Shown in pieces: positions 15,075-22,986 of a stretch of DNA of 31,413 nucleotides. The stretch covers positions 1-31,413 of the forward strand of contig DATKKX010000148.1 in assembly GCA_035542775.1 (NCBI GenBank). Direction: 5' to 3'. The position numbers were made by a program, and so were the translations under genes. This DNA comes from DATKKX01 sp035542775 (lineage in GTDB: Bacteria > Planctomycetota > Phycisphaerae > UBA1845 > UTPLA1). Numbering within the stretch: the first letter of the stretch is position 1; each line of letters starts with the position of its first letter. The notes beneath the pieces are model-generated. The model was not told the origin of the DNA and ran no database searches. It saw nothing but the letters and a program-made list of their open reading frames with translations.

Positions 15075-16391
15075 TTATCCTCGGACCACCCACCGCGCGA
15101 TTTCGGTGATCTTCGGCGGTTTGCCCTGCAGCAGCAAGCCGACGCGGAAAATCCGTCCCGCGGCCCATACGCAGATGACCATCGTCACCAGCGTGCCCGT
15201 GGCGCCCACCAGCGGCTCCCAGAGGGGAACGCCTGGCGGGATGGACATCCGCAGGATCATCAGCATAGGCGTGCACGGCGGAAACAGCGAAAGGACGACT
15301 GAAAAGAGGCTGTTCGGGTGCTGTATGACAACCCCCATGGCGAACATGGGGATGCACAGAAGAAGCCAGACCGGCATCATCAAGTTCTGAGCTTCTTTGA
15401 CGTCGTTACAGCAGGCGCCCAGGGCCAGGAACAGCGAGCCGAACATAAGGATGGACAGGGCCTGGAACACCGCGAACCAGATGATCATATGTAGAGGAAT
15501 CGCGTGGGTGTAGCCGTAGTGGTTCAGTACCACGAAGCCGCCGCCGAGGTAGAAGGCCACCAGAGTCACGGCCACGCCGACGTACCCGAGCAGCTTTCCG
15601 AACATGAGCTCGAACGGGGCCACCGAGCCGAGCAGGACTTCGGCGATGCGCTGCATCTTCTCCTCCAGCACGCTGTTGAGCAGCGGTCCGGCGGTGATGG
15701 ACAAGGCCATGAACATGAGCATCATCATGCCGAACGGCACGCCGAAGGTGATGACCTCGTCGATCTTTGCGGCCTCCTTGATCTCGCCGCCGGGCCCGCG
15801 CTCCAGCAGGCCGAGGTTCTCGACGGAGACGGGACTCAGAGCACGGTTGACCACCTCACGATCGATGCCGGCGCCGGCCAGGCGAACGGATATCACGCGA
15901 TCGTTGATGATCCCGCTCAGCCAACGGCGGACGTATTCATAGGTGGGCTGGTTGGAGTAGTACCGGACCATGGCCTCGCCGGGCTTCTCGCTGGTGCCTT
16001 CGAGAATGTCCGGATCAGTCACGATGAAGGCGAACAGCTCGCCCTTGCGGACGCGATCGGAGAGCGTCAGGAGTTGGGCCTCGATGTTGTTCGGCGCGAC
16101 CGGGACGTTGATGAGGATGTATTCGGGTTGGAGCTGCCGCTGGGTCTGCGGATCGTAGATCTCCTCCTTGTTCCGCTTCTCGGCCGCCTGCTGAAGAGGC
16201 TGGAACAGTTTGCCCGAAGGATCCAAAACGGCGATCTTCTTGGCTCCGAGCTCGACCCGGCCCTCCATCAGCACCTGCATCCCGATACCCCCGCCCATCA
16301 TGACCGGCATCAGGAAGATGGCGATGATGAATGCCTTGGTGCGGACCGTGGCGCGATATTCCCGCCGGGCGATGACCCACAGCTTACGCAT
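15075..16391 (-). CDS. ABC-2 type exporter permease, NatB-like
   Basis: 438 residues from ATG 16391, which overlaps the end of the ATPase gene by eight bases and has GGAGG about seven bases upstream. This is the permease half of a NatAB-like ABC exporter. Layout: one N-terminal membrane helix (about 18-38, AFIIAIFLMPVMMGGGI), an extracytoplasmic domain of about 200 residues, then five or six helices from about 230 onward. The segment LNSVLEEKMQRIAEVLLGSV is the conserved coupling region of NatB/YhaP-type permeases. Relatives export Na+, peptides or unknown small molecules; the substrate is not predictable here. Translational coupling to the ATPase fixes the partnership. Confidence 0.88.
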   Translation of the reverse strand: MRKLWVIARREYRATVRTKAFIIAIFLMPVMMGGGIGMQVLMEGRVELGAKKIAVLDPSGKLFQPLQQAAEKRNKEEIYDPQTQRQLQPEYILINVPVAPNNIEAQLLTLSDRVRKGELFAFIVTDPDILEGTSEKPGEAMVRYYSNQPTYEYVRRWLSGIINDRVISVRLAGAGIDREVVNRALSPVSVENLGLLERGPGGEIKEAAKIDEVITFGVPFGMMMLMFMALSITAGPLLNSVLEEKMQRIAEVLLGSVAPFELMFGKLLGYVGVAVTLVAFYLGGGFVVLNHYGYTHAIPLHMIIWFAVFQALSILMFGSLFLALGACCNDVKEAQNLMMPVWLLLCIPMFAMGVVIQHPNSLFSVVLSLFPPCTPMLMILRMSIPPGVPLWEPLVGATGTLVTMVICVWAAGRIFRVGLLLQGKPPKITEIARWVVRG

Positions 16392-17301
16392 GGCCGACCT
16401 CCTCACTCTGCGGCCGGGCGATCCGCACAAAGATGTCGTACAGCGACGGAGCGGCGATCTCGAAGTGCTCCACCCGTGCCATGGCCATGAGCTGCCTCAG
16501 TATTTCCTGGGGGTCGGCGCCCTCGGTGATCCGCAGTTCCTGAAGCCGGCCGAAATCGTTGACCTTTTCCACGCCGGCGAGCCTGGAGAAGTCCACACCG
16601 TTCTCGGCCAGGCGGACTCGAATCGTGTCCGCCCCGTAGCGGCTCTGGATCGATTCCAGCGTGCCGTCCAGCACCTTGCGGCCCTTGAAGATCATAAAGA
16701 TGAAATCGCACATGCGCTCGGCCACATCCATGTCGTGCGTCGAGAAGATTACCGTCGTGCCCCCTCGCTTCATCTCCAGCACCACGTCCTTGATGGTTTC
16801 CTGGTTGACCGGATCCAGGCCTGAGAAGGGCTCGTCCAGGATCACCAACTCGGGCTTGTGCAGCACCGTGGCGATGAACTGGAGCTTCTGCGACATGCCC
16901 TTGGAGAGCGACTCCACACGTTTCCTCTTGTAATCGGCAAGATCGAGGCGTTCGAGCCATTGATCGATGTCGCGCTGGCAGTTGCGCACGCCCTTGAGTG
17001 CGGCATAGAAGCGCAGCAGCTCGTTGATCTGCATCTTCCGATACAGGCCTCGTTCCTCGGGCAGATAACCGACCCGGTCAGAGGCGGCCTCGCCGGCGGT
17101 GGCGTCCTCGCCGAAGACCTTGATCCCGCCGCAGTCCGGGTGGAGGATCCGCATGATCATTCGAAGGGTCGTGGTCTTACCCGAGCCGTTCGGCCCGATA
17201 AAACCGTAGACCGAGCCGGTCGGCACCTGTAACGACAACCCGTCGACGGCAACGGTGGTGCCGAAGGTTTTGGTCACCCCTTCTATTTCGACGGCATGCA
17301 T
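16384..17301 (-). CDS. ABC exporter ATPase, NatA-like
   Basis: 305 residues from ATG 17301, chosen because GGGAG lies five to six bases upstream and the ABC fold begins at once (MHAVEIEGVTKTFG). A full set of motifs is present: Walker A GPNGSGKTT (36-44), Q-loop region GYLPEERGLY, signature LSKGMSQ (132-138), Walker B VILDEPFSGLDP (Asp156, Glu157) and switch His189. The C-terminal extension of about 80 residues (DTIRVRLAENGVDF onward) is typical of NatA/CcmA-like ATPases. It powers the permease encoded by the overlapping downstream gene. The RAYT element is inserted just upstream, starting 80 bp from the ATG, so the native promoter region may have been altered. Confidence 0.92.
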   Translation of the reverse strand: MHAVEIEGVTKTFGTTVAVDGLSLQVPTGSVYGFIGPNGSGKTTTLRMIMRILHPDCGGIKVFGEDATAGEAASDRVGYLPEERGLYRKMQINELLRFYAALKGVRNCQRDIDQWLERLDLADYKRKRVESLSKGMSQKLQFIATVLHKPELVILDEPFSGLDPVNQETIKDVVLEMKRGGTTVIFSTHDMDVAERMCDFIFMIFKGRKVLDGTLESIQSRYGADTIRVRLAENGVDFSRLAGVEKVNDFGRLQELRITEGADPQEILRQLMAMARVEHFEIAAPSLYDIFVRIARPQSEEVGHA

Positions 17302-17380
17302 GGTTGCTCCCACATTGCGACACTCGCCGACCACCCGGCGCTCGCAGAGTATTCAACGCGGCCTCCGCCTGCTCCTCACG

Positions 17381-17400
17381 CCGAAAAAAGGTGTCAGGAT
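17381..17400. repeat. left inverted repeat of the RAYT element
   Basis: CCGAAAAAAGGTGTCAGGAT here is repeated exactly in inverse orientation at 18128-18147, and similarity continues imperfectly for about eight more bases inward (GACTTTTC versus CATTTTC). The stop codon of the transposase gene (complement of 17394-17396) lies inside it. Confidence 0.9.
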
Positions 17401-18083
17401 GACTTTTCGGGCGCTTTCCGCGGCCTTCCCCGCGGCCGCAGTGTCGAGGGCAGCTCCAGGCGGGCGGCGATGCGGCCCTGCCACGCGGGCGACCCGAACG
17501 GCGCGCCCCGGATCACGCTCCGACGCACCGCTTCAAGATCCTCCTCATCCAGGCCGCCGTTGACATCGCCGGCCCAGCCCCGCGGCCGATCCACGGGCCA
17601 TTCCGCTAGCAGATGATGCAAGGCTGCCCGGCGGTCCTGCCGGCAGAAAAGGCTGTTCCACATCCAGTCCTCCGCCCGGCGCACCAGGCCGGCACGCAGC
17701 GGGTTGGCTTCCACATAGCGGCAGACGGTCAGGAAGTGCGGATCTTCCTGGACCGGAAAGCTCTTGAAGCGACCCTGGTAGAGCGGGCCCTCGCCGGCTG
17801 TGCCGCGACGGGCATGCCAGCGGTGCGTGTGCGTCACGGTGAGCCACTGCATCCAGGAGGAGAGGTTCGTGCGCCGGCCGGCCTGCAAGACGAGATGCCA
17901 GTGGTTGGGCATGAGGCAGTAAGCCAGGAGGCCGGGGGCGTCAGCCCGCTCAAGGGCCGCGGCAAGCACGCGCTCGAAAGCGGCGTATTCCTCGCCTTTC
18001 CTGAAGAGGGCCATCCGCATGGCTCGGCGGTTGAGCACGTGATAGACGACGCCGGGCTCGGTGAGACGCAGAGGTCTGGGCAT
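17394..18083 (-). CDS. REP-associated tyrosine transposase (Y1_Tnp, TnpA-REP family)
   Basis: 229 residues, ATG 18083. The N-terminal start MPRPLRLTEPGVVYHVLNR is classic for this family. The HUH metal motif is NHWHLVL (His61, His63) and the single catalytic tyrosine is Tyr102 in GPLYQGRFKSFP. The usual CRYVEANPLRAGLV segment follows. The C-terminal 60 residues are variable and Arg/Pro-rich. Such proteins nick and rejoin single-stranded REP hairpins, and most are single-copy, domesticated genes that spread REP sequences. All catalytic residues are intact. It is flanked by exact inverted repeats, and its stop codon lies within one of them. A possible promoter (complement of 18114-18119 TTGACG; complement of 18090-18095 TAGCTT) would give a nearly leaderless message. 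Confidence 0.93.
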   Translation of the reverse strand: MPRPLRLTEPGVVYHVLNRRAMRMALFRKGEEYAAFERVLAAALERADAPGLLAYCLMPNHWHLVLQAGRRTNLSSWMQWLTVTHTHRWHARRGTAGEGPLYQGRFKSFPVQEDPHFLTVCRYVEANPLRAGLVRRAEDWMWNSLFCRQDRRAALHHLLAEWPVDRPRGWAGDVNGGLDEEDLEAVRRSVIRGAPFGSPAWQGRIAARLELPSTLRPRGRPRKAPEKSS

Positions 18084-18127
18084 GGAGGCAAGCTAGGTAC
18101 AGGCGGCGATTCCGTCAAGGGAAAATG

Positions 18128-18147
18128 ATCCTGACACCTTTTTTCGG
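18128..18147. repeat. right inverted repeat of the RAYT element
   Basis: This is the exact reverse complement of 17381-17400 (read here as ATCCTGACACC followed by TTTTTTCGG). It lies 45 bp upstream of the transposase ATG and about 30 bp after the feoB stop. Confidence 0.9.
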
Positions 18148-18175
18148 TTCAAACTCCACAGCCGTCATTATCGTC

Positions 18176-20392
18176 TCACACCCCGCCCAATCCCAGCGCC
18201 GTGCCGATCTGGTAGACCGCCAGCGCCGATATGTAAGCAAGCGCCAGGGTGTAAGCGAAGAGGAACGCCGGCCAGCGCAGCGAGCGGGTTTCCTTGCGGA
18301 CCGTGGCCAACGTGCTGACGCATTGGCAGGCCAGGACGTAGAAGATCATCAGGTCGATGCCCACCAGGGGCGTCAGCACGCGACGGCCGCCGGGCCAGGT
18401 CGCGGAGGCCAGTTGAGCGCGGAGATCGACCGAGTGCTCGTTGGTCGCGCCGATGGCGAAGGTGATGCCCATCGTGCCGACGAAGACCTCGCGGGCCATG
18501 AACGAGCTGAGCACTCCCACGCCGATCCGCCAGTCGTAGCCCAGAGGCTTGATGACCGGCTCAATGGCGTGCCCCAGGCGGCCCAGGCAGCTTCGATGCA
18601 GCCGTTCGGCGGCGATGATGTTCTCGCGGACCTGCACCTGATCGGGCCCCAGGCCGGCGATCTGGGCCTTGGTCTCCGGCGAGAGATCGGCGTCCTTGAT
18701 GTGCGGGAAATAACTGAGAGCCCAGACGATCACGCACCCGGCGAAGATGATCGTCCCCGCGTCGGTCAGGAACACCTTGCTGCGATCCCACATCACCCGG
18801 AGGATCGACAGGGGACGCGGCAGATGATAGGGCGGAAGCTCCATGATGAAGGTGGGCTGCGGCCCGGCGAAAATCGTCTTCTTGAAGATGCGGGCCATGA
18901 TCAGGGCGACGCCGGTTCCCAGGAGGTAGAGGGAGAACATCGTCACCGCCTTGAGCCACGTCTTGTTGCCGAACACGGCGCCGACCAGAACCAGATAAAC
19001 CGGCAGCCGCGCCGAGCAGCTCATCAATGGGGCCACCAGGATGGTGGTGAAGCGGTCGCGCTTGTTTTCGATCGAACGGGTGGCCAGGATGCCGGGCACG
19101 GCGCAGGCATAGCACGAGATCAGCGGAATGAAGCTCCGGCCGTGCAGGCCCACGCGGCTCATCAGGCGGTCCATGATGAACGCCGCCCGGGCCATGTAAC
19201 CGCTGTCTTCCAGGATGGCCACATACAGGAACAACAGGCAGATCTGCGGAAAGAAGATCACCACCGCCCCGACGCCGGTGATGATGCCGTCGACCACCAG
19301 TGAGCGCAGCGGCCCCTCCGCGAACATCGAGCCGACCCAGCGGCCCAGCGCCGACCGCCCGCTTTCGATCAGGTGCATCAGTGGTTCCGCGCCGGCGAAA
19401 ATCGAGATAAACACGAGAAACACGACGCCGGCGAACACCAGCGGCCCCCAGAGACGATGCGTCAGCACGGCGTCGATCCGATCTCTGGTGCGGGAGCCGG
19501 CGCTGCGCCGGTCCCGTTTTGGTCTTTCGGCGTCACGTCGAACGCGGCGGGCAAGTTCGGTAATCCAGGCGTAGCGGGCCTCAATGGTCGTGCTGGCGGC
19601 ATCATCGCAATGATGCCGTACGTCTGCCGCCGCCGCCCGGAGCTCATCGGCGCTGGCCGCAGGCAGTTGGGCCAGGAACTTCTCCGCCGACCGTCGGTTG
19701 GCAGCCTCGCCCGACAGATAGTCGCACAACCACAGCATTGCACCCGCGACGGCTGCGTGGGGCGGCGTGCGGCCCGATTGCTCGAGAGCTTCGGCGGCTC
19801 TGGCGATCGCTTTCTCGAAGGGTTCGGTCAGGCGCCAACCGCGGGGCGGCGGGCGGTGACCGTTGAGGTTCTCCAAGGCGCCGCGGATGTCCTCGACTCC
19901 GGTCCCGCGATCGGCCACCGCCGGGATGACAGGCACGCCCAGCTCGGCGGCGAGCGCCTGGCAGTCGACTGCCACGCCGTGCTTGGCGGCGACGTCCATC
20001 ATGTTGCACGCAACCACGACGGGCATTCCGAAGTCCAGAATCTGCGAGGCCAGGTACAGGTTGCGCTCGAGATTGCTGGCATCGATTACCAGCAGAACGC
20101 CGTCGGGCCGCTGTGTCCCCGGGACGCGGCCGAGCAAGACGTCGCGAGCAACCTCCTCATCGGGCGAACGAGCTGACAGACCATATGTGCCGGGCAGATC
20201 GATCAACGTGACGCGGCCGCTGGGCAGCGAGCCTTCGCGTTTCTCCACGGTGACGCCGGGGTAATTGCCGACCTTGTGGCGCAGACCGGTCAGGGCGTTG
20301 AAGAGAGTCGTCTTTCCGGAGTTGGGGTTCCCCGCAACCGCGACTCGCTTGAGCGACTTCATCGGTGCCGCGCATTCGGCAGGTGTGGGCAT
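18176..20392 (-). CDS. feoB: ferrous iron transporter FeoB
   Basis: 738 residues from ATG 20392, which overlaps the feoA stop by one base (TGATG); ATG 20362 is also plausible. An N-terminal G domain precedes a polytopic membrane part. G1 GNPNSGKTT (21-29), G2 NYPGVTVE, G3 DLPG (65-68) and G4 NMMD (130-133) are all intact. The membrane half has the two Gate motifs, EDSGYMARAAFIMD with SCYACAVPGILATRSIE, and LVAPLMSCSARLPVYLVL, with the expected Cys residues. FeoB imports Fe(II) across the inner membrane under low-oxygen or low-iron conditions. Length is normal. It is co-transcribed with feoA. No feoC gene follows; the RAYT element lies just downstream instead. Confidence 0.97.
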   Translation of the reverse strand: MPTPAECAAPMKSLKRVAVAGNPNSGKTTLFNALTGLRHKVGNYPGVTVEKREGSLPSGRVTLIDLPGTYGLSARSPDEEVARDVLLGRVPGTQRPDGVLLVIDASNLERNLYLASQILDFGMPVVVACNMMDVAAKHGVAVDCQALAAELGVPVIPAVADRGTGVEDIRGALENLNGHRPPPRGWRLTEPFEKAIARAAEALEQSGRTPPHAAVAGAMLWLCDYLSGEAANRRSAEKFLAQLPAASADELRAAAADVRHHCDDAASTTIEARYAWITELARRVRRDAERPKRDRRSAGSRTRDRIDAVLTHRLWGPLVFAGVVFLVFISIFAGAEPLMHLIESGRSALGRWVGSMFAEGPLRSLVVDGIITGVGAVVIFFPQICLLFLYVAILEDSGYMARAAFIMDRLMSRVGLHGRSFIPLISCYACAVPGILATRSIENKRDRFTTILVAPLMSCSARLPVYLVLVGAVFGNKTWLKAVTMFSLYLLGTGVALIMARIFKKTIFAGPQPTFIMELPPYHLPRPLSILRVMWDRSKVFLTDAGTIIFAGCVIVWALSYFPHIKDADLSPETKAQIAGLGPDQVQVRENIIAAERLHRSCLGRLGHAIEPVIKPLGYDWRIGVGVLSSFMAREVFVGTMGITFAIGATNEHSVDLRAQLASATWPGGRRVLTPLVGIDLMIFYVLACQCVSTLATVRKETRSLRWPAFLFAYTLALAYISALAVYQIGTALGLGGV

Positions 20393-20631
20393 CAACTGAT
20401 CTCGATCAAAACAGACGCGGCCTCGGATCGGCGGAGACTCAATCTGTAGCCGCGGACCTGCAGCTCGAGGGGATCGCCCCACGGCGCAATTCGCACCAGG
20501 CGCACCGCAGTACCGCGGGTCAGGCCCATCTCCTGCAAGCGATGACGAACCTCGGGCGTGCCTTTCAGCTGCCGGATCTTACCGGATTCTCCCGGGGCAA
20601 GGTCGGCAAGGTGGCGGGCGGTGGTTTCCAT
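20392..20631 (-). CDS. feoA: ferrous iron transport accessory protein FeoA
   Basis: 79 residues, an SH3-like FeoA domain. The sequence shows LADLAPGESGKIRQL, then a VRHRLQEMGLTRGTAVRLVR segment and PLELQVRGYRLSLRRSEA, the standard FeoA pattern. FeoA supports Fe(II) uptake by FeoB, probably through its GTPase domain. It overlaps feoB by a single base, so the two are translated together. A strong Fur-box-like palindrome lies 67-91 bp upstream of its ATG. Confidence 0.96.
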   Translation of the reverse strand: METTARHLADLAPGESGKIRQLKGTPEVRHRLQEMGLTRGTAVRLVRIAPWGDPLELQVRGYRLSLRRSEAASVLIEIS

Positions 20632-20697
20632 GAACGACGATCCTTCGGGCGCGACCTCAATGCCCTCGTCCGGCAGGGGCAGGTGGGGTCGCTATTT

Positions 20698-20722
20698 GGT
20701 ATTGAGACTCATTCTCAATACC
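20698..20722. promoter_or_regulatory. Fur-box-like perfect palindrome upstream of feoAB
   Basis: GGTATTGAGA-CTCAT-TCTCAATACC is a perfect 10-5-10 inverted repeat. In the 7-1-7 form of the Fur consensus (TGATAAT-N-ATTATCA) its core TGAGACT-C-ATTCTCA matches 11 of 14 positions. On the minus strand a -35-like TTGAGA lies inside it. Iron-dependent repression of feoAB is the expected role; a different metal regulator (DtxR/MntR type) cannot be excluded. Confidence 0.75.
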
Positions 20723-20860
20723 CACGGAAGACTTTAGCCTGATATCGGCTGTAGTTCCAGAGCTTCGGATCATGAAATCAGGCTCTTTTTTCGCGCGCAA
20801 AAGGAGAACCCGCGAATTGTTCACTTAACTATTTACTTGATGGTCGGTTAAGACGTGGCT

Positions 20861-21205
20861 CTAAGTGCTGGATGGATACTGCCCTGGGATCGAGCCCGGC
20901 GAGATTCCCTGCGAGCCCTTTTCGCCGACGAGTTTGATCTTCATGACGCGGCCGACCTTGAACTTGACCGTCCGCTTTTCAGGCACTTCGACACGCTCGA
21001 GCGTCTTGGGATTCTGCGCGATCCGCGCTGCCCGAACCTTGCTCTCGAACACGCCGAAGTCTCGGAATTCCAAGCGATTGCCATTCCCGAGCTCATCCAT
21101 GATCTCGTCGAGGAAACTCTGAATGATCCGCTTAACGACGACCCGCTTGTTGCCGGTGCGGTCCGCGATGCGGTCGATCAACTCCTTCTTAGTGACGGTT
21201 TTCAT
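20861..21205 (-). CDS. HU/IHF-family DNA-binding protein
   Basis: 114 residues from ATG 21205, chosen by AGGA about eight bases upstream and the typical start MKTVTKKELIDRIADRTG. The HU fold is complete: helical dimer part 1-46, LEFRDFGVFESKVRAARIAQ, the arm tip NPKT (65-68) and VPEKRTVKFKVGRVMK. Such proteins bend and compact DNA. It is about 20 residues longer than classical HU (90), with a Gly/Ser/Pro-rich tail (GSQGISPGSIPGQYPSS) that may be disordered. It stands alone, upstream of feoA but separated by 229 bp with the Fur-box-like site. The assignment to HU rather than IHF is by length and sequence style only. Confidence 0.93.
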   Translation of the reverse strand: MKTVTKKELIDRIADRTGNKRVVVKRIIQSFLDEIMDELGNGNRLEFRDFGVFESKVRAARIAQNPKTLERVEVPEKRTVKFKVGRVMKIKLVGEKGSQGISPGSIPGQYPSST

Positions 21206-21612
21206 GGCGACGTCCTGAATCGGTTGTGTCGAGCATCTGGCACCCACAAGACACGCATACAGAAAGGATCGCAAGCTGCCTGCTCGAAGCGAGCAGTCGC
21301 GACGATCGCGGCGTGTCCGCCACATCGAAAACGAACGTAACCTATACTACAGCAACTAGTTCCTGTCACGCAAGCGTATTTCCCTCCGAATGAAACGGCG
21401 AGATACACCCAAGTCCTTGCCCGATACGACGATACGACAACGGGCGGCAGGACGGCAGGTTCTCGCCGATGGGACACATAAACGTAAGGCCTTGTCAGCA
21501 AAACAGTTACTTGCGTTCACCCTGTACCGGAGGGCGTGAGTCTCCTGGGCCTTCTCCGACAGGACATCGCTTCGTCCGCCGTGCACCCTGTTGCGGGTCG
21601 TGCCCGCCGCGT
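21206..21612. other. intergenic region, 407 bp
   Basis: No supportable gene. It contains the HU promoter candidate at 21341-21369 and, in the predicted HU leader, a small perfect hairpin (CTGCTCG-AAG-CGAGCAG, 21280-21296). The half nearest the acyltransferase gene holds nothing recognised; no clear terminator for that gene was found. Confidence 0.6.
21341..21369 (-). promoter_or_regulatory. candidate promoter of the HU gene
   Basis: On the minus strand GTGACA (complement of 21364-21369) is followed at 17 bp by TATAGG (complement of 21341-21346). These are five and four of six consensus matches. The leader would be about 130 bases and include the hairpin at 21280-21296. Confidence 0.5.
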
Positions 21613-22959
21613 TTACGCGCCGGAGATTTCAGTCTCCAGGTGGTCCAGGAATTCGGAAACACTCGGCGAATCAAAGTAATCTTCGAAATGCGTGATTGAG
21701 ATCGACATGGTGTCGCCGAAGGTCGTGTTCCCCACCAGCCAGCCGGGGTGACAGTTCATGGGGCCCGCACCGGCCAGGTTGATGATCTTTGCCGCGCCGA
21801 GCCGCCTGGTCTGATCGCCAAATCGGTAACTCGTGCACCCGGCAGCGCCGCGCGGGATGCGATGCGTCGTCACGGCGAGCGTCGCGGGAAACGGCCATCG
21901 CTGGGTCGCGCGATACATCTCCCAAGTGGCCTCGATCCCGCTGCCCGCGACGTAGTCGCGGAACTGTGTCGCCGCCACGGCATCGGCCCGCGTCCAATCT
22001 GTCAAGTCATCGCTCGCGAAGACGATCCAGGGAATGATCACGTGGTTGCCGTGGACACCGGGTCTGCCGCCTTCTCTTGGCAACGGCAGCGCGTGCGAGA
22101 AGAGGTAGTGCTCGCGCGGGCGGCCTCGCTCCGTCGCCATCCGGATGTACGTCCGGGCAATGCCGATCATCAGTGCTCGGGTGTACAGGAGCGGACCGGG
22201 ACTGATCCGCCGGCGAGCGGTGGTCTCGAACTGCTTTCGGAATGCCGCATCGTAGCGGCGAAGCTGGAAGTTGCAGGCGGTGGTTGCGTTCTCGGGTCTG
22301 GCCACGACGCGCGGCTGGCGGAACAAGTCGTGGTAAGCGTGTCGAAGGCGCCCCTGCCAGACGCGCAGCAGGGACTTCGGGAATCTCCACGGATAGGGCC
22401 GTCGGACCGCGGCACGGGGATCCGCGCCGAGTGTCAGAGGTTCGTCACACAGCAAGGCGTGTAATTCGCGCATGAGCAGGTGCCCGCCTTCCATATCCAT
22501 CAGCGGGTGTGACCAGCGCAGGCCCAGTCGGTGCCGGTCGGGCGCCGCCTGCACGTGCACAAGGCGAAGTTGCGGGCCGCAAGTCGGGTCGACCGGATCA
22601 TCCAGCGCCCGGCGCAGCGGCGCATCGGCATCTTGCGCCGTCGGGTCGACGAAGTGGTGTTCGTACTCGACGGCATCCTCCAATGCCGCATCCGCTCCGA
22701 CGTGCCAATAGGCCCGCCGCGTGATCGGGGTGAAGCGGATGTGCGCGGACAAGGCCGGGTAGGCCCGCCCGAGCCTGCTCGCCGCCGCGGCCAGATCCTT
22801 CGGATCAAGCGGCCCTTCCAGATCGGCGATCAGCATCACGCTCAGTCCGCAGTATCCTCGGCGCCGCAACGACTCGTGGGTTGCCAGCAACGCATTGTCG
22901 ACAGGGTTGAGGGGATAGCTCAGCGCTCGGGGCACATCGGGCTCCGGTGGTACCAGCAT
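21613..22959 (-). CDS. condensation/WS-DGAT-like CoA-dependent acyltransferase, stand-alone
   Basis: 448 residues, ATG 22959. It has the two-lobe chloramphenicol-acetyltransferase-like fold of condensation domains, PapA proteins and wax ester synthases. The N-terminal lobe reads YPLNPVDNALLATHES and later LAAAASRLGRAYPALSAHIR, typical of the entry helix that selects acyl donors. The active-site HxxxD is His151-Pro-Leu-Met-Asp155 in LRWSHPLMDMEGG, with catalytic His intact. The second lobe has GNHVIIPWIVF and near the end GNTTFGDTMSISITHFEDYF, the late floor-loop region. Such enzymes join acyl groups to alcohols or amines. No carrier protein or NRPS module is nearby, so it probably uses CoA thioesters. 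It follows the DAHP synthase gene by 27 bp, which suggests a shared transcript. Substrates unknown. Confidence 0.78.
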   Translation of the reverse strand: MLVPPEPDVPRALSYPLNPVDNALLATHESLRRRGYCGLSVMLIADLEGPLDPKDLAAAASRLGRAYPALSAHIRFTPITRRAYWHVGADAALEDAVEYEHHFVDPTAQDADAPLRRALDDPVDPTCGPQLRLVHVQAAPDRHRLGLRWSHPLMDMEGGHLLMRELHALLCDEPLTLGADPRAAVRRPYPWRFPKSLLRVWQGRLRHAYHDLFRQPRVVARPENATTACNFQLRRYDAAFRKQFETTARRRISPGPLLYTRALMIGIARTYIRMATERGRPREHYLFSHALPLPREGGRPGVHGNHVIIPWIVFASDDLTDWTRADAVAATQFRDYVAGSGIEATWEMYRATQRWPFPATLAVTTHRIPRGAAGCTSYRFGDQTRRLGAAKIINLAGAGPMNCHPGWLVGNTTFGDTMSISITHFEDYFDSPSVSEFLDHLETEISGA

Positions 22960-22986
22960 GTTTTCCGCGTCCGAGCCGCCCGACGA

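Larger units (their letters stand above)
17381..18147 (-). mobile_element. RAYT element with inverted repeats
   Basis: A REP-associated tyrosine transposase gene is framed by two perfect 20-bp inverted copies of a repeat containing GGTGTCAGGA. The unit is about 770 bp and sits between feoB and the NatAB-like operon, interrupting neither. No target-site duplication is obvious, as expected for single-strand Y1 transposases. Repeats of this kind, next to RAYT genes, act in other genomes as the substrate of the transposase and as seeds of dispersed REP/BIME copies. Confidence 0.85.

Noticed and set aside
18125..19303. 392-codon plus-strand open frame over feoB
   Set aside because: Antisense shadow of feoB; His/Asp/Gln/Arg-rich translation without any recognisable fold.
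20393..20482. N-terminal extension of feoB
   Set aside because: The frame is open but overlaps feoA entirely; the G domain begins shortly after ATG 20392, and homologues start near there.
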